This document shows positions 46,615 to 57,060 of a stretch of DNA of 64,000 bases, piece by piece. The stretch is from Coix lacryma-jobi var. lacryma-jobi (lineage: Eukaryota > Streptophyta > Magnoliopsida > Poales > Poaceae). Positions within the stretch are counted from its first letter, which is position 1; every line of letters begins with the position of its first letter. Location: positions 93,160,177 through 93,224,176 of the forward strand of contig CM019827.1 in assembly GCA_009763385.1 (NCBI GenBank). The letters run 5' to 3'. The notes under the pieces were generated by a model. That model worked only from the letters and a program-made list of their open reading frames with translations, made no database searches and had not been told where the DNA came from. A program made the position numbers and the translations under genes.

Positions 46615-47312
46615 TAAACAAATGATTTAAATGATCTTTATTTCTCCCAAAAAAATAAAATAAACTATTTAAACCGGTCACATTTTGTAAACTAAAGTAT
46701 TATATATTTTAAAACAAATGATTTAAATGATCTCTATTTCTCCCAAAAAAATTAAAATAAACTTATTAAACTGGTCACATTTTGTAAACTAAAGTATTAT
46801 ATATTTCTAATTTTCTTTAAACAAATGATTTAAATGATCTCTATTTCTCCGAAAAAATAAAATAAACTAATTAAAGTGGTCACATTTTGTAAACTAAAGT
46901 ATTATATATTTCTAATTTTCTTTCAACAAATGATTTAAATGATCTCTATTTCTCCCCAAAAAAATAAAATAAACTAATTAAACCGGTCACATTTTGTAAA
47001 CTAAAGTATTATATATTTTTAATGTTTTAAAACAAATGATTTAAATGATCTCTATTTCTCCAAAAAAATTAAAATAAACTAATTAAACTGGTCACATTTT
47101 GTAAACTAAAGTATTATATATTTCTAATTTTCTTTAAACAAATGATTTAAATGATCTCTATTTCTCCCAAAAAATAAAATAAACTAATTAAACCGGTCAC
47201 ATTTTGTAAACTAAAGTATTATATATTTCTAATGTTTTAAAACAAATGATTCAAATGATCTCTATTTCTCCCAAAAAATTAAAATAAACTAATTAAACTG
47301 GTCACATTTTGT
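46615..47312. repeat. 105-bp tandem repeat, seven copies
   Basis: The phrase ATTTAAATGATCTCTATTTC recurs near 46633, 46729, 46836, 46941, 47047, 47153 and 47257, giving periods of 96-107 bp. Units also share GGTCACATTTTGTAAACTAA. The array lies upstream (minus sense) of the chimeric gene's first coding exon, probably in an intron or the leader. Confidence 0.9.
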
Positions 47313-47793
47313 TTATAGGGTACTAATTTAAACTACCAAGTGAATGAACTCAAAATAGCTTAAAAACTGCATATATACGTGACAACTAAAAATATGAGAA
47401 AATGAAGCTAGTAACCTTTGAACGAGTCGATGACGACGTATATGTGATGAAATAGATCAATCCCTGGAGATGAACACAAATCACCGGAGAAGACACAACA
47501 AGCAAGCAAGAAAAGAGCTCGCGGGCACTGCTGAAGGTGGAAGAACAGTTCAAATATAGGGAGAGACATTTAGCCCCGGTTGTTGTACCCAGCCGAGGCT
47601 AAATACCAACATTTAGCCCCGGCTGTGTACAGCAACCGGGGCAAAACCTTTAGTCCCGGTTGGTGTCACCAACTGGGGCTAAAGATTGACCTTTAGCCCC
47701 GGTTCGTAACACCAACCGGGACTAAAGGTCCCTTTGACAAATGTGCCATTGCGTAGGGGGACACCAACCGGGGCTAAAGACCTTTCTAGTCCC

Positions 47794-47987
47794 CTATACG
47801 GCTTGGTGGCGATCGGAGAGCTTGGTGATCATCCGAAGGCTTTGTGGATGCCATCACTACCGATCTTTAGCCCCAGTTGGTAACCTTAGTCCGGTGAATC
47901 GCTCACTACCGGTCACAACTTGGCTTGGGTCATCCACAAAGCCTTCGGATGATCACCAAGCTCTCCGATCGCCACCAAGTCGTCTAG
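47794..47987. repeat. 57-bp inverted repeat with 80-bp spacer at a TE junction
   Basis: Arms 47794-47850 and 47931-47987 are reverse complements with two mismatches. The spacer has CACTACCGATCTTTAGCCCC and CACTACCGG, both resembling CACTA ends but in the plus orientation. The right arm runs smoothly into the Sirevirus-like LTR. The left arm abuts the CACTA subterminal repeats. Confidence 0.9.
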
Positions 47988-48215
47988 GTGATGCCGATCA
48001 CCAAGAGTAACAAGCAAGAACTCTCACTTGACCAACACAAGGCTAATGAGATGGGTGGATGCACACTTGCTACTCTTTCTTCACTAATGAGGTGTTTGAT
48101 CACTCAATTATCAAATATCTCAACCTCACTAGGCCTCTTTCACTCACTTGCAATCACTATGTGTTTGTCAACCTTTCAAATGAGCAAGAGTAACAACATG
48201 AAGGAGGTCGAGGCA

Positions 48216-48223
48216 TATTTATA
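48216..48223 (-). promoter_or_regulatory. TATA box in the Sirevirus-like 3' LTR
   Basis: The minus strand reads GGGTATAAATATGCC. The nearest palindrome begins about 70 bp upstream in the sense of transcription. Confidence 0.6.
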
Positions 48224-48294
48224 CCCCCAACTCAAAACATGCACGAAGGGGTACACCCAGCCAGTTACACACTAACCGGACGCACTTATCGGGA

Positions 48295-48540
48295 TGACCG
48301 GACACGTCCGGTCAGTGCCCAACGGCTAGCGGACGCCAGCTCTGACACTTGTACGAAGTGATGATCGGACACGTCTGATCACTATTTTCACTCTCTGGAA
48401 CCTCTCTGAGTTGGATCGGACTCACCCCCTGGTGCGTCCGATCGCTACACTGTGGCAGCGTCAGGTCACAACCGAACCCTAGCCACATTGAGTTGCAATG
48501 ATTGGGCGCACTGCCCCAGCGTCCGATCAACTGCAACTCA
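48295..48540. repeat. Four GTCCG-core hairpins in the Sirevirus-like LTR
   Basis: 48295-48314: arms TGACCGGAC/GTCCGGTCA, perfect, 2-nt centre. 48362-48381: arms TGATCGGAC/GTCTGATCA, one mismatch. 48414-48443: GATCGGAC/GTCCGATC plus inner CACC/GGTG. 48489-48540: outer TGAGTTGCA/TGCAACTCA perfect, inner TGATTGGGCGC/GCGTCCGATCA with two mismatches. Confidence 0.93.
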
Positions 48541-48991
48541 GCGTCCGGTCACTATTTGAAGTCCAAAACGACTTCGGTTTGCGATGCTTTCTTCACGGAC
48601 TTTCTTCCTTATGATCTTTGGGATCTTTCTAAGCTACCTAGGGCTCTGGTTAACAAGTGTGCACCACACCTAACTCAAAAGTCTTACCTAGGTCAAGCTA
48701 CCCATTCAAACTCCCCTTAATAGTACTACCAAAGTGAAAACAAAGACCTAAGCTACTCTTAGTGTCCTCCAACACCATATGACACTTAGAACTAGCCTAT
48801 CATCGTCTTCGTCATCCATCCTTTGAAAACCGAAACGAATTCCATCAATAAGGGGACATGAATACCATTGTGCCCAATCGATCATCATTACTGTGACCTA
48901 ACTCAACTGTTTCTGCAAAACATACGTTAGTCACAATAATTTTACGTTGTCATTAATAACCAAAACCCACTAGGGGGCCTAGATGCTTTCA

Positions 48992-49005
48992 ATCTCCCCC
49001 TTTTT
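48992..49005 (-). other. Polypurine tract
   Basis: The minus strand reads AAAAGGGGGAGAT directly before the LTR start. This is nearly identical to the tract of E4 at 61337-61350. Further CTCCCCC motifs at 48714, 49363 and 49391 suggest extra copies, a Sirevirus trait. Confidence 0.8.
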
Positions 49006-49276
49006 GGTGATTGATGACAACCTCAAGTATGTTTGATAGATAGGTGAGGTTTTCAACCACTTGGTTTATATAAGCATGTGACAATAAGATCAAAAAGGGT
49101 TAGACATGCTTATACTAACCAAGTCCACATAAGTACTCAACATATAAGAATGAACAACAAGTACTTATGAACAAGCTCATTTATCTGAGAATAAGTGCAG
49201 AAGCAAAGTAAATGAGCATAACCATGTGACATGAAATATATAACAAGTAAGGCACAACATATCATAAACGAAGGTC

Positions 49277-51914
49277 TCACACATATCGTACAAGTGCATA
49301 AGATAAATGTGTATGCATATGAGAGCAAAGGTCACACAAAAGAACCGAAACCCTCTCACACACTCCCCCTGAGTCTAACATACGCTCCCTCTCCCCCTTT
49401 GGCATCAAGGACCACAACTGCGGGTTGGAAGGTGGGACTGAAGCAGACGAGCCGGGCGATGAGGTACGAGGAACCGCCTCAAACTGAGCAAGAAGAGCCT
49501 CCTCGTGGGACGACGAGCTCTGAGCTGGCTGATCCTCTGACACTGGAAGTGGTGGCGAAGCAGTCTGGGTCTGCTTAGCAGGCTCTGGTGTTGGCTCTGC
49601 CTGTAGCTACTCTGGAGGAGTCTGACTCTGAAGCTGAGTGACTGGCTCGAGAACCTCTGGCTAGGCAGACACTGGCTCGATAGACTCAGGTTGAGCGGTC
49701 TCTGGCTCTGGAGGAGGGTCCACGATCTCTGTTTCGGCCACTGACACAGTCAACGAAGCCTCTGGTGCTGAAGAAACAGGCAAAGTCTGGCTCTGTGTAA
49801 CTGGTGGCTCTGACAAAGCTACAGAAGAGGGTAAAGTCTCTGTCGTGCCTATAGCTGGAGCTGGAGCTAGAGCTAGAGCTGGAGCGGAGATCATGGGCAA
49901 CTGAAACTTCGTCGGTGTAGGCTGGCCTATGAGCTCACTGAAAGAAGCCTCCAAACTCCTAGGGGTCACTAGGACCGACTCCGTCCGAGTAGGAGTGAAA
50001 CCCGAGCAGATCGGAGTGAACCACGACAGCTGCCTTGTCGCTGGAGAAGTAAACCACTTTAACATCTGTGGAAAGGGCAAGACCAATGATGGTGGGACTG
50101 ACGTGTAGTAAGAGGTAGATGGTCCGGGCTGCTGAAACTGTGGCGGATAAGGTAACTGAGGAACCTGTGCCATCCTCTCCATGAAGGCTAAAGTCTGAGC
50201 CTGAAGTGCAATCATCTACCTCTAGAGAGCGTCCTGTCACTCCTGAGCCTGAGCTGTGGCAACAGCCTATGCCTCTGCAAGTCTAGCCTGCTCCTGAGCT
50301 TGTCGCCGCTGCTCGTCAGTCTGACGCTGAACCTCCTGAGCTAGACGGTTCTGCTGCTCCATCCGAGAAAGTATAGCTAGAAGAGCTGGATCGGAGCCAA
50401 CCATACGGGACGATCCTGCCTCTTAGTCGTGAGTGGCAGCAGGCATCATCGGCAGGGGAGCGTAGTCCTCATCTGAGCTGTCAGTCGGAACCTCTGGAAG
50501 GTCAGGCTCCTCTGCCTCTGCCTCAAGGTCTGCAAGCTCAACCTCTGCTAACCGACGTACTGCCTCGTCCTGCTTAGCCTCTGTCTCTGTGACAACTAGC
50601 CTCTATCGTGGCTGCCTGGGACGAGTGTCTAGACTGACCCCTATGATCTGGCGAGTGTCGTACACGGGGAACTCTGTCGGGGACAGAGAGTGGAGCAATC
50701 AGATCCAGAATCAGCTTCCTCAGAATAACACAAATCCAATGGGCATATGGAATCTGCCGGTGTCCCTTGAAGCCCTCTGCTAGTGTGTCCTCCATCTCTG
50801 AGATAATTAGATCCCAAATATCAAACTGGAGCTGGGAGACCAAGTGATGGTCAAGACAAAGCTGAATACGAGTCAACCCCTCCCTGTAACCTGTCTGAGG
50901 CAAAAGAGTATGCCGCATAACCTCGTTCACGAGACGGGCTGTTGACGTCAGGTCATGAGGATGTCGGCTGGACCCCTCTCCGAACGGCACTCAGAAGAAA
51001 GCACGGACGAGCTCTGCTGAAGGAATTTCCCTGACATGGGGACCTCGTGGAGGCTCTGTCTCACTGTAGCACAAAGTGTGTATCTTCGTCTCGTGTGCTG
51101 TCAAACCAAGAAACTCTTTGGCCCTGGTGCTGAAAAGCATGTAGGCCCGACCCCTGAAAGCAAAGTGCAGGTACCAGTGGTGTGGGTCGATCCACAGAGA
51201 CGCGTAAAATTTTTGCACCCAGTCCTCAACGTACTGACCACTCCATCCGATGAGATCTGCCAAGCCTGGCAAGTAAGTGAGCAGGGGACGGATGGCCTCT
51301 CTTCCAGCTGCAACTATGTCCTTCAGCGGGCACACTCTATGTGGCCTGATGTGGACTCCGCTGTTGACATATGTCGTATAGAAATCCTCTTGGAGCACTG
51401 TGTAGAACCCCTCTGAAGCCTGGGGGTGTCGCTCAGCTGGAAACCATTCCTCGAATGGGACAAGCCTGAGAGTCTGCACCTGACGCGCTGTGGTAGTCCG
51501 CAGGTCCAACTGAACCATAGGAGGGGGGACCCTGTGGCCTCGGAGGGGGTCGACCACCGTGCCTCTGCCCCTCAGACCTAGGAGAAACCTTAGTGCGAGA
51601 ACGGGTGGACCTGCGAACCAGCTAAGCCGTTGGCTGCTCCTCTGTCTGAGCCTCTGCCTAGGTCTCTGCCGCTGTCTCGATCTCTTGAGCTGCACCTGCT
51701 GCGGAAGCTGCACCTACTGCTGTGGCTGCCTCTGACTCAAAGCGGAAGTCTACAGGAAGTGCCTCTACTGGGTCATCAAGGGAGTACTTCTGACCATAGA
51801 GACGAAACACTCCACAAGTCTCTGAGGGCTCTCTCTAAGTTAGAGTCTGCTGCTGCACCTCTGTAAGCTAGTCACGGATCCGCAAACCACTCAACTGTCC
51901 ACCTCTTTCGGCTC
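49277..51914 (-). pseudogene. Sirevirus-type ORF downstream of pol (env-like position), main part, broken
   Basis: This ORF lies between pol (outside the window) and the 3' LTR, the position of the env-like gene in many Sirevirus elements. The N-proximal part has a conserved block, EDFYTTYVNSGVHIRPHRV, then VQKFYASLWIDPHHWYLHFA and LFSTRAKEFLGL, resembling plant 'putative transposon protein' domains. The C-terminal third is rich in Pro, Ser, Gln and Glu. No clear signal peptide or membrane span was identified, so an envelope function is not supported. Stops at 50991, 49661 and elsewhere and several frameshifts disable it. The first exon-like part is separated by E4. Confidence 0.65.
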
Positions 51915-53152
51915 TATCTTGTAAGTGCATCTAGCCCTTAATGGGTTTTGGTGAATTGAGTGACAACATAATTAAAGGTCTAACAAGTTTCCTAAGTGTA
52001 TCAAAGGTTAAACAAGAAAAGAAAAACTTGATGGTATTCCATATACTATTGAAATGAAGGCCAAAATTGTGTATTGTTGTATTGGAAGATCATGGAAACA
52101 ATCATGTTCAAGCAAAAGACAACAATGGAAATAGAGTTGATGATATGGCTTCTATGTTGTGGGATATCATGGCATCATGAGAAAGCAAGCATATTTGGCA
52201 AATGACAAGTGCGACATGGATTGATGATTTTGGAATGGTCTCCACAATGGGTTGCTTTTCATGAACAAGAAGAGTTTGATAGTGAACTAGCTTTGATCAA
52301 GGTTGAAGAATGAATCAAGAATGTATAAGTGAGTAAATGCCAAGCAATGGTCAAATGACAAGGACTTAACTCATATTGAATATATGTCATCTCTACATTG
52401 GTTTGCTTGTATGGATAAATATTTGTAGAATCACTTTGCACTTGATCAAGCTAGAAGTGTGAAGATAGAATGTCAAGCCAAAAATGAGGAGGACATAAGG
52501 AATCGTGAATTGGCTTGACTATATTGATGTTGATTCATGTTTGACACTCTATGTGAAGCTTGATTGATCTCAACATTCATATCTATAAGATGTTCAAGCA
52601 AGGATCACAATATTGAGGAAATGGTTTTCAATGGATGCTTAATATGATGTGACTTGAGTATGGCTTGATAGGGTGAATATAGCAAGGAAAGGGCTTCGAG
52701 GTACTCAGCGAAGGTGCAGGTCAAGGAGACCGAGGTACTATGGCTTGGGTGAAGAAGAGAGTACTTGCATTGAGTCGAGGTACTAATCAAGCTATGAGGA
52801 GTCATATTGTGTTGAGGATCAAATCATTAGTGGTAGTGACTTGAAGCCATGAAGTTGAACTCACATATGGTGAAATGGTTCAAGTCACATGCTCAAGGTA
52901 TGTCGTACTATCAAGGGGGATGCAACACGAATCATAGACAGGTCTCAAGTGCTCAAACTAACCGAACCCGAGTGCTAACCTGAGAGAAAACCTTAGAACT
53001 GCACCTGCACTTGTTGATCTTGGGCTTGTTCTCTGTAGGGTTGGATAGCCCTCGAAACAAGCTTTCCGAAAAGTCCAAGATCACCGAAAACGGAGTTCAG
53101 AGTAAAACATTATGGCCGTTTTCGTGAGGTGGTCTGTGCTGTTTCTGGGAGG

Positions 53153-53187
53153 GCGGCAGTGCCACACTTAAAGAGCGGCAGTGCCGC
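53153..53187. repeat. Palindrome pair GCGGCAGTGCCGC in the 5' LTR promoter
   Basis: Units start at 53153 (last bases altered to CAC) and 53175 (perfect), 22 bp apart, and the pair ends 60 bp before the TATA box. The same pair recurs in the 3' LTR at 62582 and 62604. Confidence 0.93.
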
Positions 53188-53246
53188 CCCTGTACAGCCA
53201 CAACGGCTAGTTTTTGAATCCTAACGGTTGGTTGGAGTGAGATGAG

Positions 53247-53254
53247 TATATATA
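53247..53254 (+). promoter_or_regulatory. TATA box of the E4 5' LTR
   Basis: TATATATA followed by CCCATCCC; the same box is at 62676-62683 in the 3' LTR. It sits in the only clear core-promoter context of the LTR. Confidence 0.65.
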
Positions 53255-53928
53255 CCCATCCCACGCCCTCTGGGCTTGCTGCTGATGCTTCAGACATTGC
53301 CAAATATTTCAAAAGCCCTTGTGAGCTCTCCCCAACCCTCTCTTTGTGAGATTAAAGCACTTGGTGTGTGATTAAGTGTTGGGATTGTGTGATTGAGAGC
53401 TAGAGAGCAGATTAGAGCATTCCTAACCTTGAGCACTTGTCGGGTTTCGTCGATCTTCGTGGTGCATCTTTTACTCTTGGAGGTGAAGCCTCCTAGATGG
53501 CTAGGCATCACCCGGCGAGCTTACGTGCTTGTGGTGAGCAGCGGGATCAGTTTGTAATCACCCATTGCAGCTAAGAAATCATCCCTCACTTCAAGAGTTC
53601 ATTCTCTTGATTTGAAATCGAGGGAAAGAGCAAGCCTTGGTGGCTAGCTCTTCCTTGTGTGGATACCTCTACAACATGGACATAGGCAAACCTTGGTGGT
53701 GAGCTGAACCATGGGCTAAATAACTTTGTCATGTGTGCTTCATCTTTATATTCTTGCAGTTCTTGTTGAGGTATAATTCTAGGAATTTAGCTCAATCTTC
53801 CTTTGGCAAGGTTTCTGTGGTATACAGTCTTTGAGCTGTATCTTATCATTCTGCTGCAGGGTTAAGTTGCTTAGAGTATCTAGTTTCTACGTGCAAAGTT
53901 TCATTTCTGTCCGCTTATATTTTGAAGA

Positions 53929-53963
53929 GCGGCAGTGCCGCCCTATTAGAGCGGCAGTGCCGC
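53929..53963. repeat. Second palindrome pair in the 5' LTR
   Basis: Perfect GCGGCAGTGCCGC units at 53929 and 53951, 22 bp apart. The 3' LTR has only one, degenerate, unit at 63358. A third, degenerate pair lies at 54066 and 54088. Confidence 0.93.
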
Positions 53964-54190
53964 CCTCTAATCTTGAGTCTCGAGCTGAAATTTTGCAAGG
54001 TGGTCACATGATATCTCTAGTTCTCAGTCTAACAGTTTGGACAGATTTGGACTTACTGTCACAGGGAGTCAGTGCTGCCCTCAAAGGGAGGCAGTGGCGC
54101 CCTCAGTTTTAACTTCTGTTTGAGCTGAATTTTGTAGGCCTATTCACCCCCCCCTCTAGGCCTCCTAGGCGACATCAAGGTCCTTTCAAT

Positions 54191-54208
54191 TGGTATCAGA
54201 GCAAGGCT
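54191..54208 (+). other. E4 primer-binding site (initiator tRNA-Met)
   Basis: TGGTATCAGAGCAAGGCT begins 2 nt inside the 5' LTR. TGGTATCAGAGC is the standard plant Ty1/copia site, complementary to the 3' end of initiator methionine tRNA. Confidence 0.92.
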
Positions 54209-54241
54209 CTCAATTTTGGGCTTAACCGCCTTGAGAGAACG

Positions 54242-56396
54242 ATGTCGACAAGTGATGAAGTTTCTCTAGAACTTTTACTTTCAGATGGCTCAAACTATGC
54301 ATCTTGGTCTTCTTGTGTACTTGATATTTTTAGGGCCATGGGTTCTCATATCGAGAAGATTGTAGATGTGAGCATTTCACCTCCTAGCAATGATTTGAAA
54401 TATTTATCTAAAGAGGAAGTGAAATGCTTACAATACAATGCTCAAGCTGCTAATATCTTATTTAGTGCTTTGAGTGAAGATGTATTAGATGATGTCATCT
54501 TTGGGGATGGTGAACCACTTGGTGATGCTCATGTCATTTGGACCATGCTCAAAGAAAGATACAAAAAGTCCAAATGTGATGAGAAGATGCCCGCATTAGA
54601 GGAATCACTTGAGGAGTGCTCAACTTCACCGACAAATGATGAGCCTCAAGTGATTCTCCCAAAAGGCCTAGCTGGTCATGCCACAACCACTCTCTCACTG
54701 ACATATGTGGAAGGTAATGAATTGTTTGGTGAGAACAAGGCTTCTACATGTGATACTTCTACTTCCTATAGTTCTTGCGAGACTAACATTTTGAAGGAAG
54801 AAGAAGCTTGTGATCGGTGGAGGCCAAGTGATGAATCCACTTGACCAAAGTGCTCAACTATTCATGACACTTCTCATATATGTCTTATGACTAAGGGTAA
54901 GAAGGTAAAATCAAAAGCCAAACCTTCTCCACCTCCTAGTGACATCTCTAGTAGTGATCTTAGTGATACCTCTAGTGATGATGATTCTAGTGATGAAGAA
55001 ATAAACAACATAACTAAGAATTTGGATAGAAAAAACAAGTTGTTTATTTCTCAACTAATGGATGATTTAGAGGCAACACAAGCTGAGTTAGAGAAGAGAG
55101 AAAAGACTTTAATCAAGCAAGAAAATCTCTACATAGCTAGTGATGAAGCTCTTGCATTGGCAAGAAGTGAGGTGGACACCTTGCATGAGGCCTTGGCCAA
55201 AGAGCAAGATGCCCATGCTCTCCTAAAGAAGGATTACATTGTTCTCCAACAAAAATATTGTTGGTTGGATGACAAGCATACCGAGCTTGGGGAGCAATTT
55301 AGTCTTCTTTCGGAGAGCAACTCACGTCTTTCCAAAGCAAGTGATGTCTCTACTTCCACTAGTCAAGGTTGTGGAAAATGCTTTAATCTTGATTTGAATA
55401 TTTATGCCACTAACCTTGCTAATATGGAGGCTATGAGAAAAGAGATTGCTAGGCTTAATGAAATCATAGCAAGTGGATGCATGGATAGAAAAGCACAAGA
55501 TGGTGGCACGAAAGTGGCAAGTGGCTTTCAAGATGTGCAGCTTGGGAGGAAGGAGCAGATTGGTACAGATCAGCCTGCACAGATGGTGGCACAACAACAG
55601 CCCGAGCAGCACAACCACCTAAGGGCGGCAATGCCGCTGTGAAGGGCGGTAGTGCCGCCCCCACAGAAAAGAGAAGGCTACTAATCTAACTCCTGATCAA
55701 ACTAAGCCTAAGAAGATGGTGCCCAAGCAATAGCAGGTTCCACAGAAGCCAAAAGAATCAAAGTGGGTGACCCAAAACAAGGTGCAACATCAACAAAAGA
55801 TGACTCTCATCACCTACTTCAAGTGCAAGAAAGAGGGTCACCATGTAAGGGATTGCTCCTTGAAAAAAGAAGCAAAGGTCATGAGCAAAATCGAAGAGAA
55901 GAAAAAGATGGCTCATGTCAAGTTCTCCAACATGGGACACAATGCCTCTATGTGTTCCAACAAGGTTGATGACCAAGCCACACTTCCAAACAAGAAGACA
56001 AGAAGAAGCAAGAGGAAGTGTTATGAGTGCAATGAGAAGGGTCATAAAATTGCATCATGCCCCTACATGAAAGATGAAGACTTGGCATCATCAAGAAAGA
56101 GGCTAATTAGCAAGGTAGCAAGCAAATTGCAAGAAGAGAAGGCTAAGAAGAACAATACACGCCTATGCTACACTTGTAGAGGAAAGGGACATCTAAGTAT
56201 GGATTGTCCCATGGGTAACACTCTTAAGGCGAACTTGTCAATTGATTCAAAATTGCTTAGGAGACCCAAAAGTGACACTTGTGCTACTAAGGTGATGAAT
56301 TCACCACATGCTAGCACAAAGGCCATTTGGGTGCCTAAGTTTCTTGTGACTAACCTTAATGGACCCAACATAGTTTGGGTACCAAATTGTGCTTGA
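54242..56396 (+). pseudogene. E4 gag with four CCHC-type zinc knuckles, broken
   Basis: Gag builds the particle and binds RNA. It starts MSTSDEVSLELLLSDGSNYA and has SWSSCVLDIFRAMGSHIEKI, typical of copia gag. A stop at 54842 interrupts it, and the frame resumes in the same phase. A Ser/Asp-rich stretch and a long coiled coil (LEATQAELEKREKTLIKQE) follow. After a frame change at the palindrome pair 55624-55657, four knuckles appear. KCKKEGHHVRDC lacks its first Cys, and KFSNMGHNASMC lacks its first two. CYECNEKGHKIASC and CYTCRGKGHLSMDC are intact. The C terminus (IWVPKFLVTNLNGPNIVWVP) and stop at 56396 are where Sirevirus gag normally leads into protease, which is absent here. Confidence 0.88.
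55624..55657. repeat. Palindrome pair inside gag
   Basis: GCGGCAATGCCGC at 55624 and GCGGTAGTGCCGC at 55645 are 21 bp apart. The first is still a perfect palindrome with A as the centre. They sit exactly where the gag reading frame ends and changes. Confidence 0.93.
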
Positions 56397-56820
56397 TGAG
56401 TGTTTTAGGTACTTGAAGGTGATATGAGGCTTCGGGGTGCTTGAGCAAGTTGATTGAAAATTATTCACTCAAGCTATCAACCAATTCATATTGTCTTTTC
56501 TTATATGTTGACCCGAAGATGATTTGATGGAAATATTTTAAAACTTCATATTCACCTATGTAACAAGTACCTAACCCTTGTATGCTAGCCACTTGACTTG
56601 TGTAGTCTCTAGTAGTTCATAAATATGTGTTGTTTGTGAATTATTAGGAGTGGCTAGATCATTTCAAGTTTAAATGAATCATTTATCATATGATGCTTTT
56701 AATGGCTCTCTAGTAGAGCAATATCTTGTTCATGTTGTAGGTAACGAGGATATACCATATGATGCAATCAAACAATTGGCTATCAATGATCTTAGACCAC
56801 TAGAAATCAAAGTCACTTAA

Positions 56821-57060
56821 TTGAAGGTTACTCAAGTTGCTGCTACAACAACTTCCGCTGACGTACTCGATGCAGAGGTGTTGCACACCCCTGCTACAAA
56901 TCAGCAGGGCGGCAGTGCCGCACCCAAGGGCGGTAGTGCCACCCCTTCTACTGCAGCAACTCATTCCACTTCAGTTCATGGACAAAACCTACAACCTTCA
57001 TATGAGCAAAGTGAAGATGAAGAGACCACATCATCCACTATATTTCCAGAAGGGTGGTAA
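56821..57060 (+). other. Unrecognised ORF fragment carrying a palindrome pair
   Basis: An open stretch of 79 codons with GGSAAPKGGSATPSTAA translated from palindromes at 56909 and 56930, then an acidic end. The sequence just upstream (56690-56820) is also open in the same frame up to a stop. It could be a remnant of a linker in pol, but no domain supports this. Confidence 0.35.

Larger units (their letters stand above)
44409..47793 (-). mobile_element. Second CACTA element, short, encoding a chimeric TNP2/Ulp1 gene; right terminus rearranged
   Basis: The left terminus at 44409 is CACTACCGGAGAACGGG, followed by inverted subterminal repeats CTTTAGCCCCGG (to about 44650). Matching repeats lie at 47565-47780. 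The gene between them runs on the minus strand. The expected right terminus (ending GTAGTG on the plus strand) is not where the repeats end. CACTACCG ends occur instead within an adjoining inverted repeat. The TNP2 catalytic region is missing, so the element is non-autonomous for transposase. Confidence 0.75.
47988..48991 (-). repeat. 3' LTR of the minus-strand Sirevirus-like element
   Basis: On the minus strand it starts TGAAAGCATCTAGGCC at 48991. Its far end lies within or just beside the inverted repeat at 47794-47987, so the left limit is approximate. It carries a TATA box at 48216 and four hairpins at 48295-48540. Confidence 0.7.
51920..54188 (+). repeat. E4 5' LTR
   Basis: 2269 bp. A TATA box is at 53247 and palindrome pairs are at 53153, 53929 and (degenerate) 54066. 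CGAGGTACT recurs at about 52697, 52732 and 52783. Confidence 0.93.

Noticed and set aside
56821..57060. Captured host gene in E4
   Set aside because: Short, no domain, and partly made of palindrome repeats. Listed only as an unrecognised fragment.
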